Below, in pieces: positions 37,561 through 50,245 of a stretch of DNA of 64,000 bases. The notes beneath the pieces are model-generated. The model worked only from the letters and a program-made list of their open reading frames with translations. It was not told the DNA's origin and ran no database searches. The stretch comes from Prinia subflava (Eukaryota; Chordata; Aves; Passeriformes; Cisticolidae): assembly GCF_021018805.1 (NCBI RefSeq), contig NC_086257.1:16674693-16738692 (forward strand), read 5' to 3'. The position numbers and the translations under genes were made by a program. Every line of letters begins with the position of its first letter. The stretch's first letter is position 1.

Positions 37561-40500
37561 AGGGTGAGCGTTGGAGTTGGCCAGCAAGGCTGGTGAATTA
37601 TTCTGTCACTGTACATAGAGATAAACCAGTCCTCCTAGTTTTGGCATTGGTTCAGTGAAGGGTAAATTGTCCAGGAGAATAAGTCTGGACGTTGACCTTT
37701 AAAACTTTGAAAGATATGTAATCCTTCCTGCCTAAGGCATGAGCTTGGTTGTCTTGCAGCTCCAAAGGCTGTCAGGACATAAGCTGCAAAACAGCCTTTG
37801 TCACTTGAGGCTTTGAGGAGCAGAGAGTTGTTCTTTCCTTCCAGAGGGGCCCCTATGGCCGTTCCTAGCTGGGTTTAAAGAACTATTGCAAAAGGCTCTG
37901 CCTGGGTTCTACATAGCTGCTTTTCTTGACACAGACGTATCTCCTCCTGCCACCCTGCTGCATAATAATAGGTTTCCAGTGCATCAGAGCTGTAGAAATA
38001 GTAAATGCCAAATCCTTGGAGTATCAGGGCAATGAGGGGGATGCAGTTGGAAAAGGTGATCAAAGAAACCCACCTTTTCCTTGAGCAGGCAGATGGGATT
38101 TGAAAGTAACCTTATCCCTTCCAAACAACTGTTTGAAGCTTTCTTTGGTGACTTATCCCACAGTGACCAGTACCTCTCTTTAAATCCTCAACAGGATTTC
38201 AGGGCAGTCAGTGTGTGCTCCCACCCACAAGAAGTAGGAAGGACTGGGCTCTGAAATCCCAGTGAGTGTGGGACCTCTCTTCTCTCCCTAGACTGAATCA
38301 AAGGAGTTTGTAGTCTTATTTTTTGCAGTGTTTGCTTGGGAGGGAGCTGTAAAACCTTGTGTCAGTGTTAGGTGTCTGGGTATTTGGTGGCAGTCAGGTA
38401 GGTGAGAAAATCAGCTGCTGTTTGTAATTGAGTCAGAGATGCTGTCTCCATGTGTCATCCTGGAGATCTGTTTACATACCCATTTGTTTAACAATATGTT
38501 TGAAAGCCCTCAGCAGCATTTCAGCATCATTTCCCTGGTCTATATGTGTCTGACTAATGCTCAAGGCAGTGAGCTATATCTGGACCAGAATTGCTAACCT
38601 GTGGATGTGGGTTTCTCAGCAGCCCTGAATTAGATGAGTCTGATTAGCCCTTACGGACATGGGGGAGGACAGATCTGACGTGAGAAAGAATGAATAATCA
38701 TTCCTGTACTCAAGTTGCTGGATTGATTTTGTGTCAAGGAAGGCCCTCTTCTGAGCTGGGATCTGGCTAGAAAAATCACCAGACCCCCTAGCTATCCATT
38801 TCCCAGCAGGATTTCTAGGCATATCTTTTCCTTAACAATTAGGGGAAAGGAGTCCTTGTTTTGGCCTAGTCTGTGTCGTTGAATGTATAGACATGGTGCA
38901 GAGTGACTTCTCTGCCAGCAGCAGGTTTTGCTGGCCACACTGGGATGTTACAAGCAGGGAATGCTGGGGCAGTGGGTGAGAGGATGTGCTGCCTTCTTTG
39001 GCTTTATCAGAAGGTGCTTTGGGTACAAACTAAGGATGGAGAGTTGCTTTCAGGGACAGACAGTGGGGTAAGACTGAAGGTGATGAAGGGAATCCTGAGT
39101 ATTTGGAGCTGGCTGTGATGAGGGATGCTCTGCTTGGGGATAAACCTGCCATTCCTGTTTGACATCCTGCTCTTGGATCTGTGCTGTCTGCCTGGAGGGA
39201 GCCAGGGTTTCAGTTTGCCACAGGCAGGACCTCTGTGGTCTGTGCAGCACTAAGTACCTCTGCTCCCCAGGGCATCGGCAGTGTGAGCTGGAGTGAGCGG
39301 GTGGATTGTCAGCCAGCTGGGATTGCTCTCTCATAAAGAGCTGCTGGCTGAAAGCTGAAGCCTTCAGATTAGAAATAAAGCACACATTTGAAAGGCAAGA
39401 GAGATTAACTGGGAAATTGGGCCAAGAGAAGAACAGGGAATTCTCTTTCAAGGGCAAATGCACTTCTAGAATGTGTTTTAGACCCTGCAAGTCTTTTTTA
39501 ACAGCTACCTGAAGGCCTCCAGGCACAAGGCCTGGTGAAATAATCTTCGCGGTCTTAAATCCCTGACACATTGCTCTGTGTTAATGTAAAAGACCAGTTT
39601 TGCACTGGCACCACTCCTCTCTCCATTTACTCGGCTGAGTTGGGCATTCCATGGACCTTATTGAAATTATGACCTCACAAATCAGAGGGTGAGAGTGGAA
39701 CTATCTCTTCTTACCCTCTCCTGAGCAACTAAGGTCCCAGTTCTATTTTTCCAGCTACAGCTGTCGTTGTTCTTGGTCCTGCTGCTTTTTCAATGTTGTT
39801 TTTCCACAGTTCAGAGCAGCTACATCAGTCTGGCAATGGATTCCACTCTCTACACACCTCCCAAGTTCTTCTCCATTGAATAAAAGGAACTCCAAGTCGC
39901 ATGAATGTTTCATGTGCTCAGCTCCTCACTCAAGGTCACCCCGAATTGGGTTCTCTTACAGCTTAGCACTTTTACCTCTTTCAATTGGCCATGCATCAGT
40001 CAATCTGGAGCCTAATGGATTTGTAACCTGACTTTGCCTGTCTCAGACCTTCCCAGCGATGTAAGAGGATTTGGGCACAACTTCCTTTCAAGTTAATGGA
40101 AAGATCTTGCTTGGAAAGAACCTGCTTGAGGATCTGAGTGTACTTTGCATTAATGTTTCCATTAATTTTAATGGAAGCTGGTTTGAAATTACTCAGATCA
40201 GCTTTGAACATCTTAAATTTTGTGTCCTTCACCTGTCTCATCTGAAATGCAGTACTCTTAAATGAGCAGCCTCATTACTGGCCAAGATGTTCTGCAAGAT
40301 TTTTCTGCCTCTGGGAATGTCCTGTTCTCTGTTGATCCCACTGGACCCCTCACCAGCTCACCACACGTGGGGTGGGAGCTCCATGGTCAGCTCCCAACTC
40401 AGAGGCTGTTCCTTGCATGGTCTCTGGCAATTCATCATCTATTTCTGCTCCACCACCATCAGAGAGCAAAAAAGAGCAAGAATCCTCAGGGACTTCTTTA

Positions 40501-42819
40501 TTAGCATTTATAAAGCATTTTGCCATCATCAAACAGACAGGAATAGAGAAGAGTGAACTTTCATCACTGCCACTCAACTCTCAGGTTCTGCAAAGCTCTG
40601 CTGCTGTGGGCACAATGACCTGCACATGGTGTTTGGCTGGTACAGGCGGGTGCAGAGCCCAGCCTGGGTTTCAGCATGGCTCAGGTCTTGTCTGGCTCCT
40701 CTGCCTCTGCAGGGCCACACTGCTCTGGGCACCGGCCTGGTGAGCTGAGCAATGTGGATCCCCCAGCTCCCCTCCTACCCTTCTTGCTCTCTGCCCTTCA
40801 GCTCCTCCAGTAACTTTGACACTTGAACACAGCAGTGATTAGCTGTTCCTGTACGTCTTGTGCTGATCAGATCACTGCTCACTCCTGCCTTGTACAGCAG
40901 AGCTCTTGCCTGCCTCCGGGCTGCTTGTAGACATTTCTTTCTGTCTCCACTGACCTGAGCAGAGACCGACATCTTGACTGCTCATCACACCATCCCCGTG
41001 GTGAAAAGCAGTCCTGGCAGAGCTCTTGCACATGTTGCATGTCTGCCATAATCTCATTTTGCTGAGACAGTCCAGGTTAAACAGTCTAATGTAGTAAAAG
41101 AGTTGATACAAACCTTCTCACCATAATCAATTTAGTGATCAGCTACACATGCAGTTGTCCTGACTTTCAAGAAAGACCACACTGACTTAGCCCCTCTGGA
41201 AGTGCTCCTGGGAAGGACTTTGTGGTAAAGTAGGCCCTAAAGTGAGGTGAGGAGAAGTTATCTTATCATTAATGAGTTTTTTATGCTTTATTTAAGCTCA
41301 GTGCTCATTTGCAGTCTTGCTGACAGGCACTGCCTGGTGACATGTGGCTGGGCACAAGTGTCCAGATAACAGGAGCAGACAGAGTCCACTATGCACAAAG
41401 AAGCCTGGTGTGACTTGTTTGCAGTGTAAAGCAGGAGAAGCTGGGATGAGGCTTCTTGTGCTCACGTGCTCACTCCCAGCTGGGCCATCCCCAGGTCAGT
41501 TCCAACCTCCAACAATTAGTGAGACAGATTGAATCTAGATTGATCTGTCTACTTTCACAGAGTGAGCCAATTTCAGCAAGAAATTCTCCTGTCCCTGTGT
41601 TTCCATGTTAAAAAGAAGGAGACCTTGTCAGATTTCTGGATAAATGGGAAGAACAGGGCAAGGTAGAAATAAATGTTGTGCTAATGCCTAGGAAGAATCA
41701 TTAGTACAGAAGACATCATCGATGTGGCTGGGCTGGGGCTGATCCACGTTGCTGTGTTGAAACTCTGCCTCTGGTAAGGCTGCTGCAAAAGGCAGGGTTC
41801 AAAAGGACTCTGCTATTTATTGCACATTTGCAGCATTTTGCAGAGTCAGAATCTGGTTCAGAGCAAGAGTTTTTGGCACCAGTAGTAGCGTGGAGCAGAG
41901 CAGTGATGTTTGCTGCAGGGAATTCAGAGGAATTGCCTCTTGATGCTGTCCTTTGCACTCAGGTCACTCATATTTATAGTTGAGTAACTCAGATATTTAC
42001 AGTCACTGAGAGAAAACTGAGGGGGGAAAGCAGAGGAGAAGGGACGTTGCTTCAGTGAATGAACAGGAGCAGGAATATGGTACCGAGCTAAGCTGGAGTT
42101 TATGTGGCTCTCTTTAAGGATGAGGTTTTGGGAGGGCAAATGGGAAGTGCAGAGCAGGGGATTAGTCCCTGGTCGAAGCCAGTGGAGGAAGATCAAACAT
42201 CTGCTTAATGCTGAGTGTCACACCAGCTATTCAGGGTTCCACAGCCAAAATGTGATGACACTAACAGGGACACTTAACTGAGCTGGTTCTGGTCTGCCCT
42301 CTCTCTCAGCCACATCTTCTTGCTGCACTGTGATCAACAAGGACAGCAAAGAAACTGGAAAATTGGGCTGGGCATTTTCAAGGAGTGTGGTGAACCCTGA
42401 AGGGTGCAGTGCTCTGATCACAGCATGGCTACACAAGCTGTTCTGCCCACACAGCCAGGGGATCTCTGCCACAAAGGGGTCTCTCTGTTGTACCCAGTAT
42501 GCTCAACTTTTAAGGACACCATAAAAAGCAGTCAGAGAAGTACCACAGAGCACACCACAGCCAAACCAGTCTGCTTTGCATCACTGCAGAGAGCAGCAGG
42601 CAGGCCCGGAGAAAACAGCTTGCAAGCTGACTGACCAGAGAGCTGAGTGAGACAAAGGATGCTTGTCCTGAGATCCATCATGGGTGTAGCCATTTCCAAG
42701 CTCCCAAAAGTGCAAAGGGACAATCTCCTAGCTGGCAGAGCAGTGAGGCTTTGTGCAGGTTTATCCAGGGCTTTCGCCTGCATGGTGCCAGTGCAGGAGC
42801 CGAGAGCCGCTGCTTGTCG

Positions 42820-42985
42820 TTGACAGCTCAGCTATTGTTGCAAAGTATGATTTAATAGCAAGACTTGATTACAACATGCAAATGTAGCTGCTGGGGGACT
42901 ATCTCAGAGGTTTGTGGAGATTAGCTGTTAAATTGGCCAGTGCAAAAACATTATTAAGCAGAGAACATAATTACTCATCTTGTGC
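42820..42985. promoter_or_regulatory. candidate non-coding regulatory block with octamer motif
   Basis: An AT-rich, non-repetitive block carrying a perfect octamer ATGCAAAT (42876-42883) and several TAAT/ATTA homeodomain-type cores (for example attattaag and cataattactc near 42949-42976). Its composition resembles vertebrate conserved non-coding elements. Conservation cannot be assessed from one sequence, so the call is inference from motif content. Confidence 0.25.
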
Positions 42986-45900
42986 TTCTGTAGTGTATAG
43001 AAGAGACAGATTTGTTTAAAAGCCAGCAAGTCCTATATGGAGAAAAGACTTGTGTAAATGCCACATCATGTACTGCTGTATGTTGCAGCATATTTTATTA
43101 GAGAAGCAACACAGTTAATAACAACATTTGGGAACAACATTGTGGAAAAAATCTATTATATTATTCTGTATCATAAAAGCAAACCTAATGCCTAGTGCGT
43201 GAAGGCTGTGCAGATATTGAAATGTCTCCTTTTGGTGGTGGTTGATTGCTTTTATGGAGATTGCATCATATGGATATAAACAAATCCAGCACTTCATATG
43301 AAATCTGGGAGCCAGGTTTTAGACTCATGCATCTGTCTTCTATCTGTGCATATTCCCTCTGAAATGCATCAGGGTTCCCATTAACACCTTGAACGTAGAA
43401 AGTAGAGTCAAAACGAGACTGTCAGCACATACAAAATGAACAACTGGGTGTGTGCTTGGTGTAATGTAATTCTCTTTCAGTCCCAGGGTAGTCTGTGAGG
43501 TTTCTAAAATAAAAAGCTCATCTGTGTGTGAGGATGCAGGGAGGAGGATTGAAGTGTGGAGAGCTCATTGGTGCTGCAGACCTGATTTGGGAGCAGGCTG
43601 TGATTTGGGGATTTCCTCTTGCCTTGTGCCCCTCAGTAGCCCAGGCTGGGCTTGCAGGGGGTGATGCACTGGCAGCTAGAGGGCTGAAGTCAGATTCAAA
43701 GTACATTTGGCTAGTCAAAGCCCTACACGGTTTTAGGCAAATCTTTTAAAAGAGAAGTCGGGAGGAGTGAATTAGGGGAACAGCTTGTTCTTAATGGAGT
43801 GTAGTTCCTGCAGTCCCAAGTGCTGGCATGGGAGTGGGGTGATGTTGTCAGGGTTGTCACTGCTGCTGTGCTGCAGTGGCTGCTGCTCACCCCTGATTCA
43901 TGTCACTGAGCATTTCCTCTCCAGCATCCCAAATGCTCTGCTGAGGCTTCACTTGTCTTAGCAGAAGGAAGTATCCTCCCAAGCCTAAGTGGGCAAGATA
44001 AAGATTTCAAGGGGTTTTGATGAGAAACTCTGTGCAATTCTTTTGTGGCAGCTCAAGAGCTTTTGTGCACCAGTAATTGCTCCCTAGGCTGGTTCCTGTG
44101 TGACTCACAGCTGAGTGTGGAGCTGCTGTGTGAACCTCAGCATCCTGGCACAGTACGTCCCAGTCACTCTAAATTTGAATTCATACTCAGTCCTCCTTCC
44201 TCCTTCTGGATGAGTCCATGCGGACACAGGCTTGCTCCCCACCTGCTCCAGACTGGTAAATTTGCCACAGCTGGAGGTATCAGCTGTTCCAGGTGGTGCA
44301 GGCAGGGAAACAATGTGGCTGGGCTCGTTTTCAACTCAGAGCCATGAAGCACCTGAATCCCAGGACAGCTCACCAGCATCTGCTGGGGTGACTCTGTGGT
44401 CTCTGGGAAGCAGGTCTGGCTGCACCCAGCAGCAGCAGCATCTCCCTGCTTTCATTACTCAGTGCCAAAATACCTGTGAGTGGTTTGCAAGCCATGAGTG
44501 TCAGAGGGGGAAGTTCTAGAAAGGTCTGGCTAAAGGTCTGATATCAACTGGGGAAGGGAGAATGGCACATCTTGTCTTCAGTGAGCCTGAAGGGATGCTA
44601 CCTGCAGCTAGGTGCTGGGAGTGGGTGGAAGCAGGGAGTGGGTCTGGGTCTCAGCAGGGGAGACCAATTGAGGAGGGATTGGCCCTGCTGGCAGGGACAC
44701 GGGGGCAGCATGGGCTGAAATACTGAGGACATCTTAGTTCCTGCATGGGCACATCTCTGTTACAGCTATTTTTAAATAATGTTCATTGATAGTTTGAAAT
44801 TAAGCCAAAAAGTGTGAGAAATCACGTAGCAATATTTCATAATAGTTTTGCCCCAGTTGTGTGAGGGCTGTGTGTTTGAGCTGTCTGCATCTCCCTAAAC
44901 ACCACATTCACAGTTGGAAGCTGCAAATCCAGTGATCAGTTCTGATAAATGCCATAAACTTCACATGGTGGTAGAGTTACAACAGGAGTCTCTGGTAGCC
45001 AGGGAGGAGACAGAAGTAATGTACTCTGTTAATCTCCTTTTTTTTCTGTGAGTACAGCTTGGGTGTGCAAGAGATCCATCTGTTAAATGGCTGTTAACCT
45101 GTTCTCAGAGTCTGGAGTGCAAGAAGTTGTTTGTGTGATCCTCTTCTCTGACAGAATTGGTGCTGCCTACAGGAGATGCCCTTAGCTGCAAACTGAGGTA
45201 CTCTAGGAAGAGTTGCAGTAGCTCTTGGTTCCATGAATTAGAGAGTTTTATTGCACTGAACCTTGTAGCATAATTTGAGGCAGGACCTGCTCCTAACAGG
45301 TCCTAAGAGTTTGCCACTGCTGCTCTGAAACCCTGGGCTGGAATAAGGCTGTGATAATTAATGGAAGTTAAAGTGCTCCTTCTGCCTGTGAGCTGGTTGG
45401 AAATGGAAAAGAAGAACCTGTCACAATTGTGACTGGCTCTAAACTACTGTCAGGCTTTCCTCCTTCCCTTCCCCTGCCCCAAGTGGAAAATTGTATTGGA
45501 AAGCAGCAGTTAGAGCACTTAAATCTTTCCACAGTTCATTTCAAGCTCCCTTTCTTCTTCCCAGCCATACCCAGGCCAGTTTGGGGCGCGGATGGGAGTC
45601 TCTGGCTGAAATCTGCAGGATGTTAAATAACAATGGGAGAGTGAGTTTCAGAGAGGGTAAAATGTGCCTGGATTGCACGTACCCTAAGCTGTGTTTCCCA
45701 TGCTTTGACATTCAGCTTCGCTCCCAAACTGTTTCCTTTCCATATGGGATCTGTCTGGGTGTGATACAGAGCAAGCCCAGGCTGAAATGGGGTTGGTATC
45801 TCTCTTGCTGTTGGGGGACATGCTCCCACAGACACACACAGAAACTGCTGGTGTCTGTCATGTTCAGACAGCAGTAGGTGAGCACATGAAGTGTGGGCAG

Positions 45901-46169
45901 TAACAGAAGCTGTTGTGTCCCCTATGGTGGGTTACCAGATTCTTCTAATCCCTGCCCTTTTCCAGGCACTTGGATTGTTTGTTTTAACTAGTGTGTGTCC
46001 CCTTTCTCTTGGCACAGTCACATTGGTGCTGCAGGCAGTGGTTTTGTGAGGCTTTGTCCCCTGCTGAAACTGTCAGTGAAGGGCATCTGATGGAGCCTCA
46101 CTGTCCTTCTCAGCTGTCCAGATTCAACAGGTTGATCAGCTGGAGGAAGCTCCCAAAGCTTTTACTTGG

Positions 46170-46700
46170 ATGTTACTGATCAACCCTTGGTAGTGAGCTG
46201 AAGGCCCAATACATAGCTTGGACCCGCTCCTTGGAGAAGTCTGCTGCCTCCCTGGGACCAAGTTATAAAAGTGAAAACTTCCCACCCTGGTATGGCCCTC
46301 AGATATTATCCATTGTTGATTTTTCAGGTAGGCAGCAATGATGTTGCAACAAGAAGTCCAAGAACATTCAAGAGATACTTCAACTCTTTGGGATGACTAA
46401 GGGGTCAGGAGAACGGGCAATGTCCTCCCTATTCTTCCAGTTACAGGAAATTATAAGGGAATAAACAGTAAGAACCAGCAGGTCAATACCTGGCTCTAGG
46501 CCTAGGGTCACTGAAGAATTTGGAATTTTTTTACTCAACATTAGGCCTGCTGGTGACAGACAGGGTACACGTGTCTCAAAGGGGAAAAGGGATTTTTTCC
46601 CAAGAATTAGTAGGGCTCATTGGAAGAGCTTTAAACTAGATTTGAAGAGGGAAAGGGATAAAACCAGGCATCTTCTAAATATACATTTCTCCTGTTTATT
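46170..46700 (+). mobile_element. CR1-family LINE fragment, 5' region (probable)
   Basis: Several consecutive words match what I recall of the 5' region of avian CR1 elements, in the same order: agtctgctgcctccctggga near 46238, tatggccctcagatattatc near 46290, gtaggcagcaatgatgttgc near 46328, ggtcaatacctggctctag near 46480, gtgtctcaaaggggaaaa near 46571, agggctcattggaagagctt near 46613 and taaactagatttgaagaggg near 46632. The copy is on the + strand. No reverse-transcriptase open frame follows, so the body is missing or deleted. Both boundaries are approximate. The main alternative is another retroelement that shares this region. Confidence 0.6.
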
Positions 46701-48964
46701 CAAGGGTTAAGCAGTCTGAGAGACGCAGCACTCATAGCCAGGTATCTGTCAGGCTTGGATTGGAGGCTCACCAAAGCATGAGGATATATGGTTTTATTTC
46801 TGTTTTGTCATTTGGAGATTGCTACCCAATGTCTGTAGGACAAGAAAGCTCCAGGGCATCTTAGGATATGCCCTGTGCTCCAAGAGACGTTGCTGTTTTG
46901 GCTTTGCAACATTCAAATGCATAGTCAAGAACTGATGCCTGAAGTGCTCCTTTTCCAAGGATTAAAAGGCACTGCCAAGGCTTTGCAAGATGACAGTGTT
47001 GCAAATCTTACCAGTATCCAGTGCTGAGATCCATCAGTTTCAGCAGCATAAATGTGCCAACAGGTCTGTGTGTCTGCTTTCTGGCAATGGTAGATTTTTT
47101 TTAGGAGGTTGACCTGTGCTGCTAAACTCTGGAAGAGTTGGAAGGTAACATTGCAAGAGTTCTTCTTCATCACACCTGGGTCTTAATGGAGATGAGGGAT
47201 CCATAAAAGTCAGTGGAGGAATTAGCTGGAGTAACAGGGTTATGACTGTGATCTCCATATCAATGGAGATATTTGCGAAATTCATCCAGTAGCGTGTGAG
47301 GTTTTGCAGACCATCAAGAGCCCTTTTTCTTACTTCTGTACAGTCTCAGTAGAGGAACTGGGACATGAAACAAAGTCCTTTCTTACAATGCAGCTCTGAA
47401 GAGTCATCATATCCATGTCTGGACCTGAAGGATACGATTCTCCCTTGCACCCCCTTGATAGGTTCCATGCCACTCATCCTCACCTGTTAAGGTCTCATTG
47501 AAACTGCCACATCTATCCTCATCTGCCATCTGGCTGGCAGTGGAGACATCTGGAGACACACAGCTCTCTGTCACCCACAGCCACACACCCTCCAAGGTGC
47601 ATTCAGGACCAGCTCCCACACCACTCACCTTCCTCCGTGGGGTGTCCATCTCCAGTGGAATGTTTATCTGTTTCTCCTCAATCCCGTTGTGTAAATGAGG
47701 AGAATTTCAGCCTGCCATGATGTGTGGGCTCGCTGGAATGTGCCTGTAAATCCAGATCTGAACATTTCCTTGTAATGGACGGGGTGGTGAAATTGCAGTG
47801 CTGCCTTTAACCTCAGGCTGTCCTTAGACCAAACTAGACTCTTCACAGCCCCTGCATCAGTAAATCAAACAGCTTTTGAATCGATGCACATAAAAGTCAA
47901 GGGAGAGAAGTTACAGATGGAAAAGACCCATTGTACCTTGAGCCTGTCCTGCTGCAGAGAGGGTAAGGCTCTCTTAGGAATTCAAGGCAAAGCTCCAAGC
48001 CTGCTGGCTGAGGCCAGGCAGGGTGAGAGTCCTATCTGGGGAAATATGTGGGGTGGGGGGAGACTGCCTAGATTCCGTGCAGCTTTTCCATTTTGCTCAT
48101 CTCTGCATTTTATTCCCTTGGCTTTATTTTTTGGGCAAGAAAACTGATGTTGGTTGTATATTCAAAAAATCCAATATGTTCATTCTCCTGATCATTGTTT
48201 TTCACTCAGGGCTATGTTTGACTTTTCTTTAGAAGCATGTTTTTCTCACCTACTATTTAGTTTAAGATGGTAGGAGCTGGATATAAAACCTTCTGGGACA
48301 TTTTAATTTGCCAAAAGGCTGCTTGAAAGCAGAAGTTATCCAGAGTATTTTAGTAGCATATTTAGAAAGCATCACCCCCAAATTCTGTGTTGCCCATTTC
48401 CCTTTCATTTCCCTGACAACTTTTTTTGGTTGTTTTAACTCCGATCTACTGTCAGTGTCCCCTGTACCTTGCTTCTCTCCCCCTTGGGTTTCCATGTCTT
48501 TGAAAGCCCTGGTAACCAGAAGGTTCATGATTGCTTTGCAATCATTTCAGACCAAGAATAATACAGCCAGAGCCAGCTGGATCCCTCGCTCTGTATTGAT
48601 ACAACTGTTCCCCTTAACCTGCCCACACTCAGTGCTACAACTGCAAATCTGAGGTTGAACCAGAGCAGTGCTGTGAGCCCTGATCCATGGCCCTGCCTGG
48701 AAAGCAGCACCCCCAGCAGAGCATCCCATGGCCAGGGAGCAGCTGCCTTTGGGTGTTGTCTGCTGGGGACTTTGGGAACTTGCTAAGTTACATGTGTTTT
48801 TCTGACACAGACCTCAGAACCAATGGTCCCAGTGGTCATTTTGATTCCCTTGATCTGCAGCCAGTTTCTCCTGAGCAGTCCTTCTCTGGCAAGGCCCTTG
48901 CTGAAGGTTGGCCAGTCTGGGTGATGGCTTCTCCTAGAGGTCTCTTCCCTTGAGCCCAAACACT

Positions 48965-49110
48965 TGTGAGCATGGTTAATATCTGGAACAAGCACCCAGA
49001 GAGGCTGTGAGAAAGTTGAAGTTAGAGATTGCTGGAACTCAACTGGAAAAGGCCAGCCTAATCCAACTTTGAAGTTACTCTGCATTGCTTGGACATTGCT
49101 TGGACCAGAG
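48965..49110 (+). mobile_element. degraded CR1 LINE 3'-region remnant (tentative)
   Basis: The segment aagcacccagagaggctgtg near 48990, followed by an aactcaactggaaaaggcc-like word and a cttggac word, resembles the ...CCCAGAGAGGCTGTGGA... ACTGGACA... TTGGAC order near the 3' end of avian CR1. The diagnostic terminal repeat is not preserved. It contains an 11-bp tandem duplication (cattgcttgga at 49083-49093 and 49094-49104). Similarity is weak and the boundaries are uncertain. Confidence 0.4.
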
Positions 49111-49264
49111 ACTTGCAGCAGAAGAGGGCATGACTTAGCAAGTCACTGCCTGACTTCCACTTCATGAACATCAGGGATGTATGTTGAGTTGTCATGCCAC
49201 CGCTGCCTTTGGCTGCCAGATTATGTGGACGACTTTCCATGGTTTTGGTATTTGGTCAACAACT

Positions 49265-49295
49265 TTTGTTGTTGTTGTTGTTATTTTTTGTTGTT
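49265..49295. repeat. GTT microsatellite, interrupted
   Basis: Five perfect GTT units (49268-49282) are followed by an A/T interruption and two more GTT units. Confidence 0.9.
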
Positions 49296-50089
49296 CATCT
49301 CTTCATGAGTTTCTGCAGACTCCTTCTTGTTTGTCCCTGGGTCACCTCTTGGTTGGTAGATGTATGCTGTCATTTTCCATCTCAAGTATTCTTCTAGTCT
49401 GGAATGTTCATCCACTATTCTTTATTTCTCCCTTGTCCATCAGACAATGTTGTAGGAGACAAAATCGTCTCCTACTTTGGAAGTAATCAACTCTTTAATG
49501 CCAGGTAAACTGGGAAAAAGCAAATCCAAAGGCTGAAGGGTGTAACACACACAGGGTGTGAATGTCTCCTCAGCAGGAGTGTCTGGGAGAACATTAGCTG
49601 ATGGGGAATGTGAAGTAGGAGGGCTGGTTCTAGCAGTCTGTGACTCCCTGCGGCACTATCAGTTCTCCAGGTGATTAACTGTTTGTTTCTCCCATAATGA
49701 AAACTTGTCTCAGATGAAACCACCATAATAGAAAGCTGATGTTCTGGAGCATTCCCAAGAGTAGGTTAATATTTACAAGCTATCAGGTTCAGGTTTTATC
49801 TCCATCCCTTGCTGGCACAGAGATAAAATCCTTTTTAAAATCCCTTTTGATCTTTCTGGTTCATGACATCGCTTTAGTAAGACACTTTCCATATGGAATG
49901 GGTAAATGTCTTAATGGAAATGTAAGTTTTTCTCATCATTTCAGGGACTACTAACAGATGAAGAGCCCCCCATGTAGCAGGGGCCATGGCTTATTATGGA
50001 GCATAAGAGATGGACAGTATCTCTGCAAGATACTTGTGCTAGGAAATGTCAGAATATTATTTCTGCCTTGATGGCTTAAGATCATGTTT

Positions 50090-50245
50090 ATCTAATGGAC
50101 TTACACTTGCATTTTGTAGGTGTTGTGTTAATATTAATGTGTTGTCTGAATTGTTAATATTTCTTCACTTCAACATTACATTAATGAAGGCTGCAGGGGA
50201 TGGAGAAAAGACCTTGCTAATTAATTAAATGGGCAAAAAGCATCT
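50090..50245. promoter_or_regulatory. candidate AT-rich regulatory block with homeodomain-type cores
   Basis: The block is rich in TTAAT/ATTAA cores, including gttaatattaatgtg near 50127, attgttaatatttc near 50149 and ctaattaattaaatg near 50217. It is non-repetitive and lies deep in the intron. Such clustering is common in developmental enhancers, but no conservation data support the call, and AT-rich drift could produce it. Confidence 0.2.

Noticed and set aside
39050..39571. 173-codon open frame on the minus strand
   Set aside because: No motif, no supporting context, and mixed composition typical of intronic chance frames.
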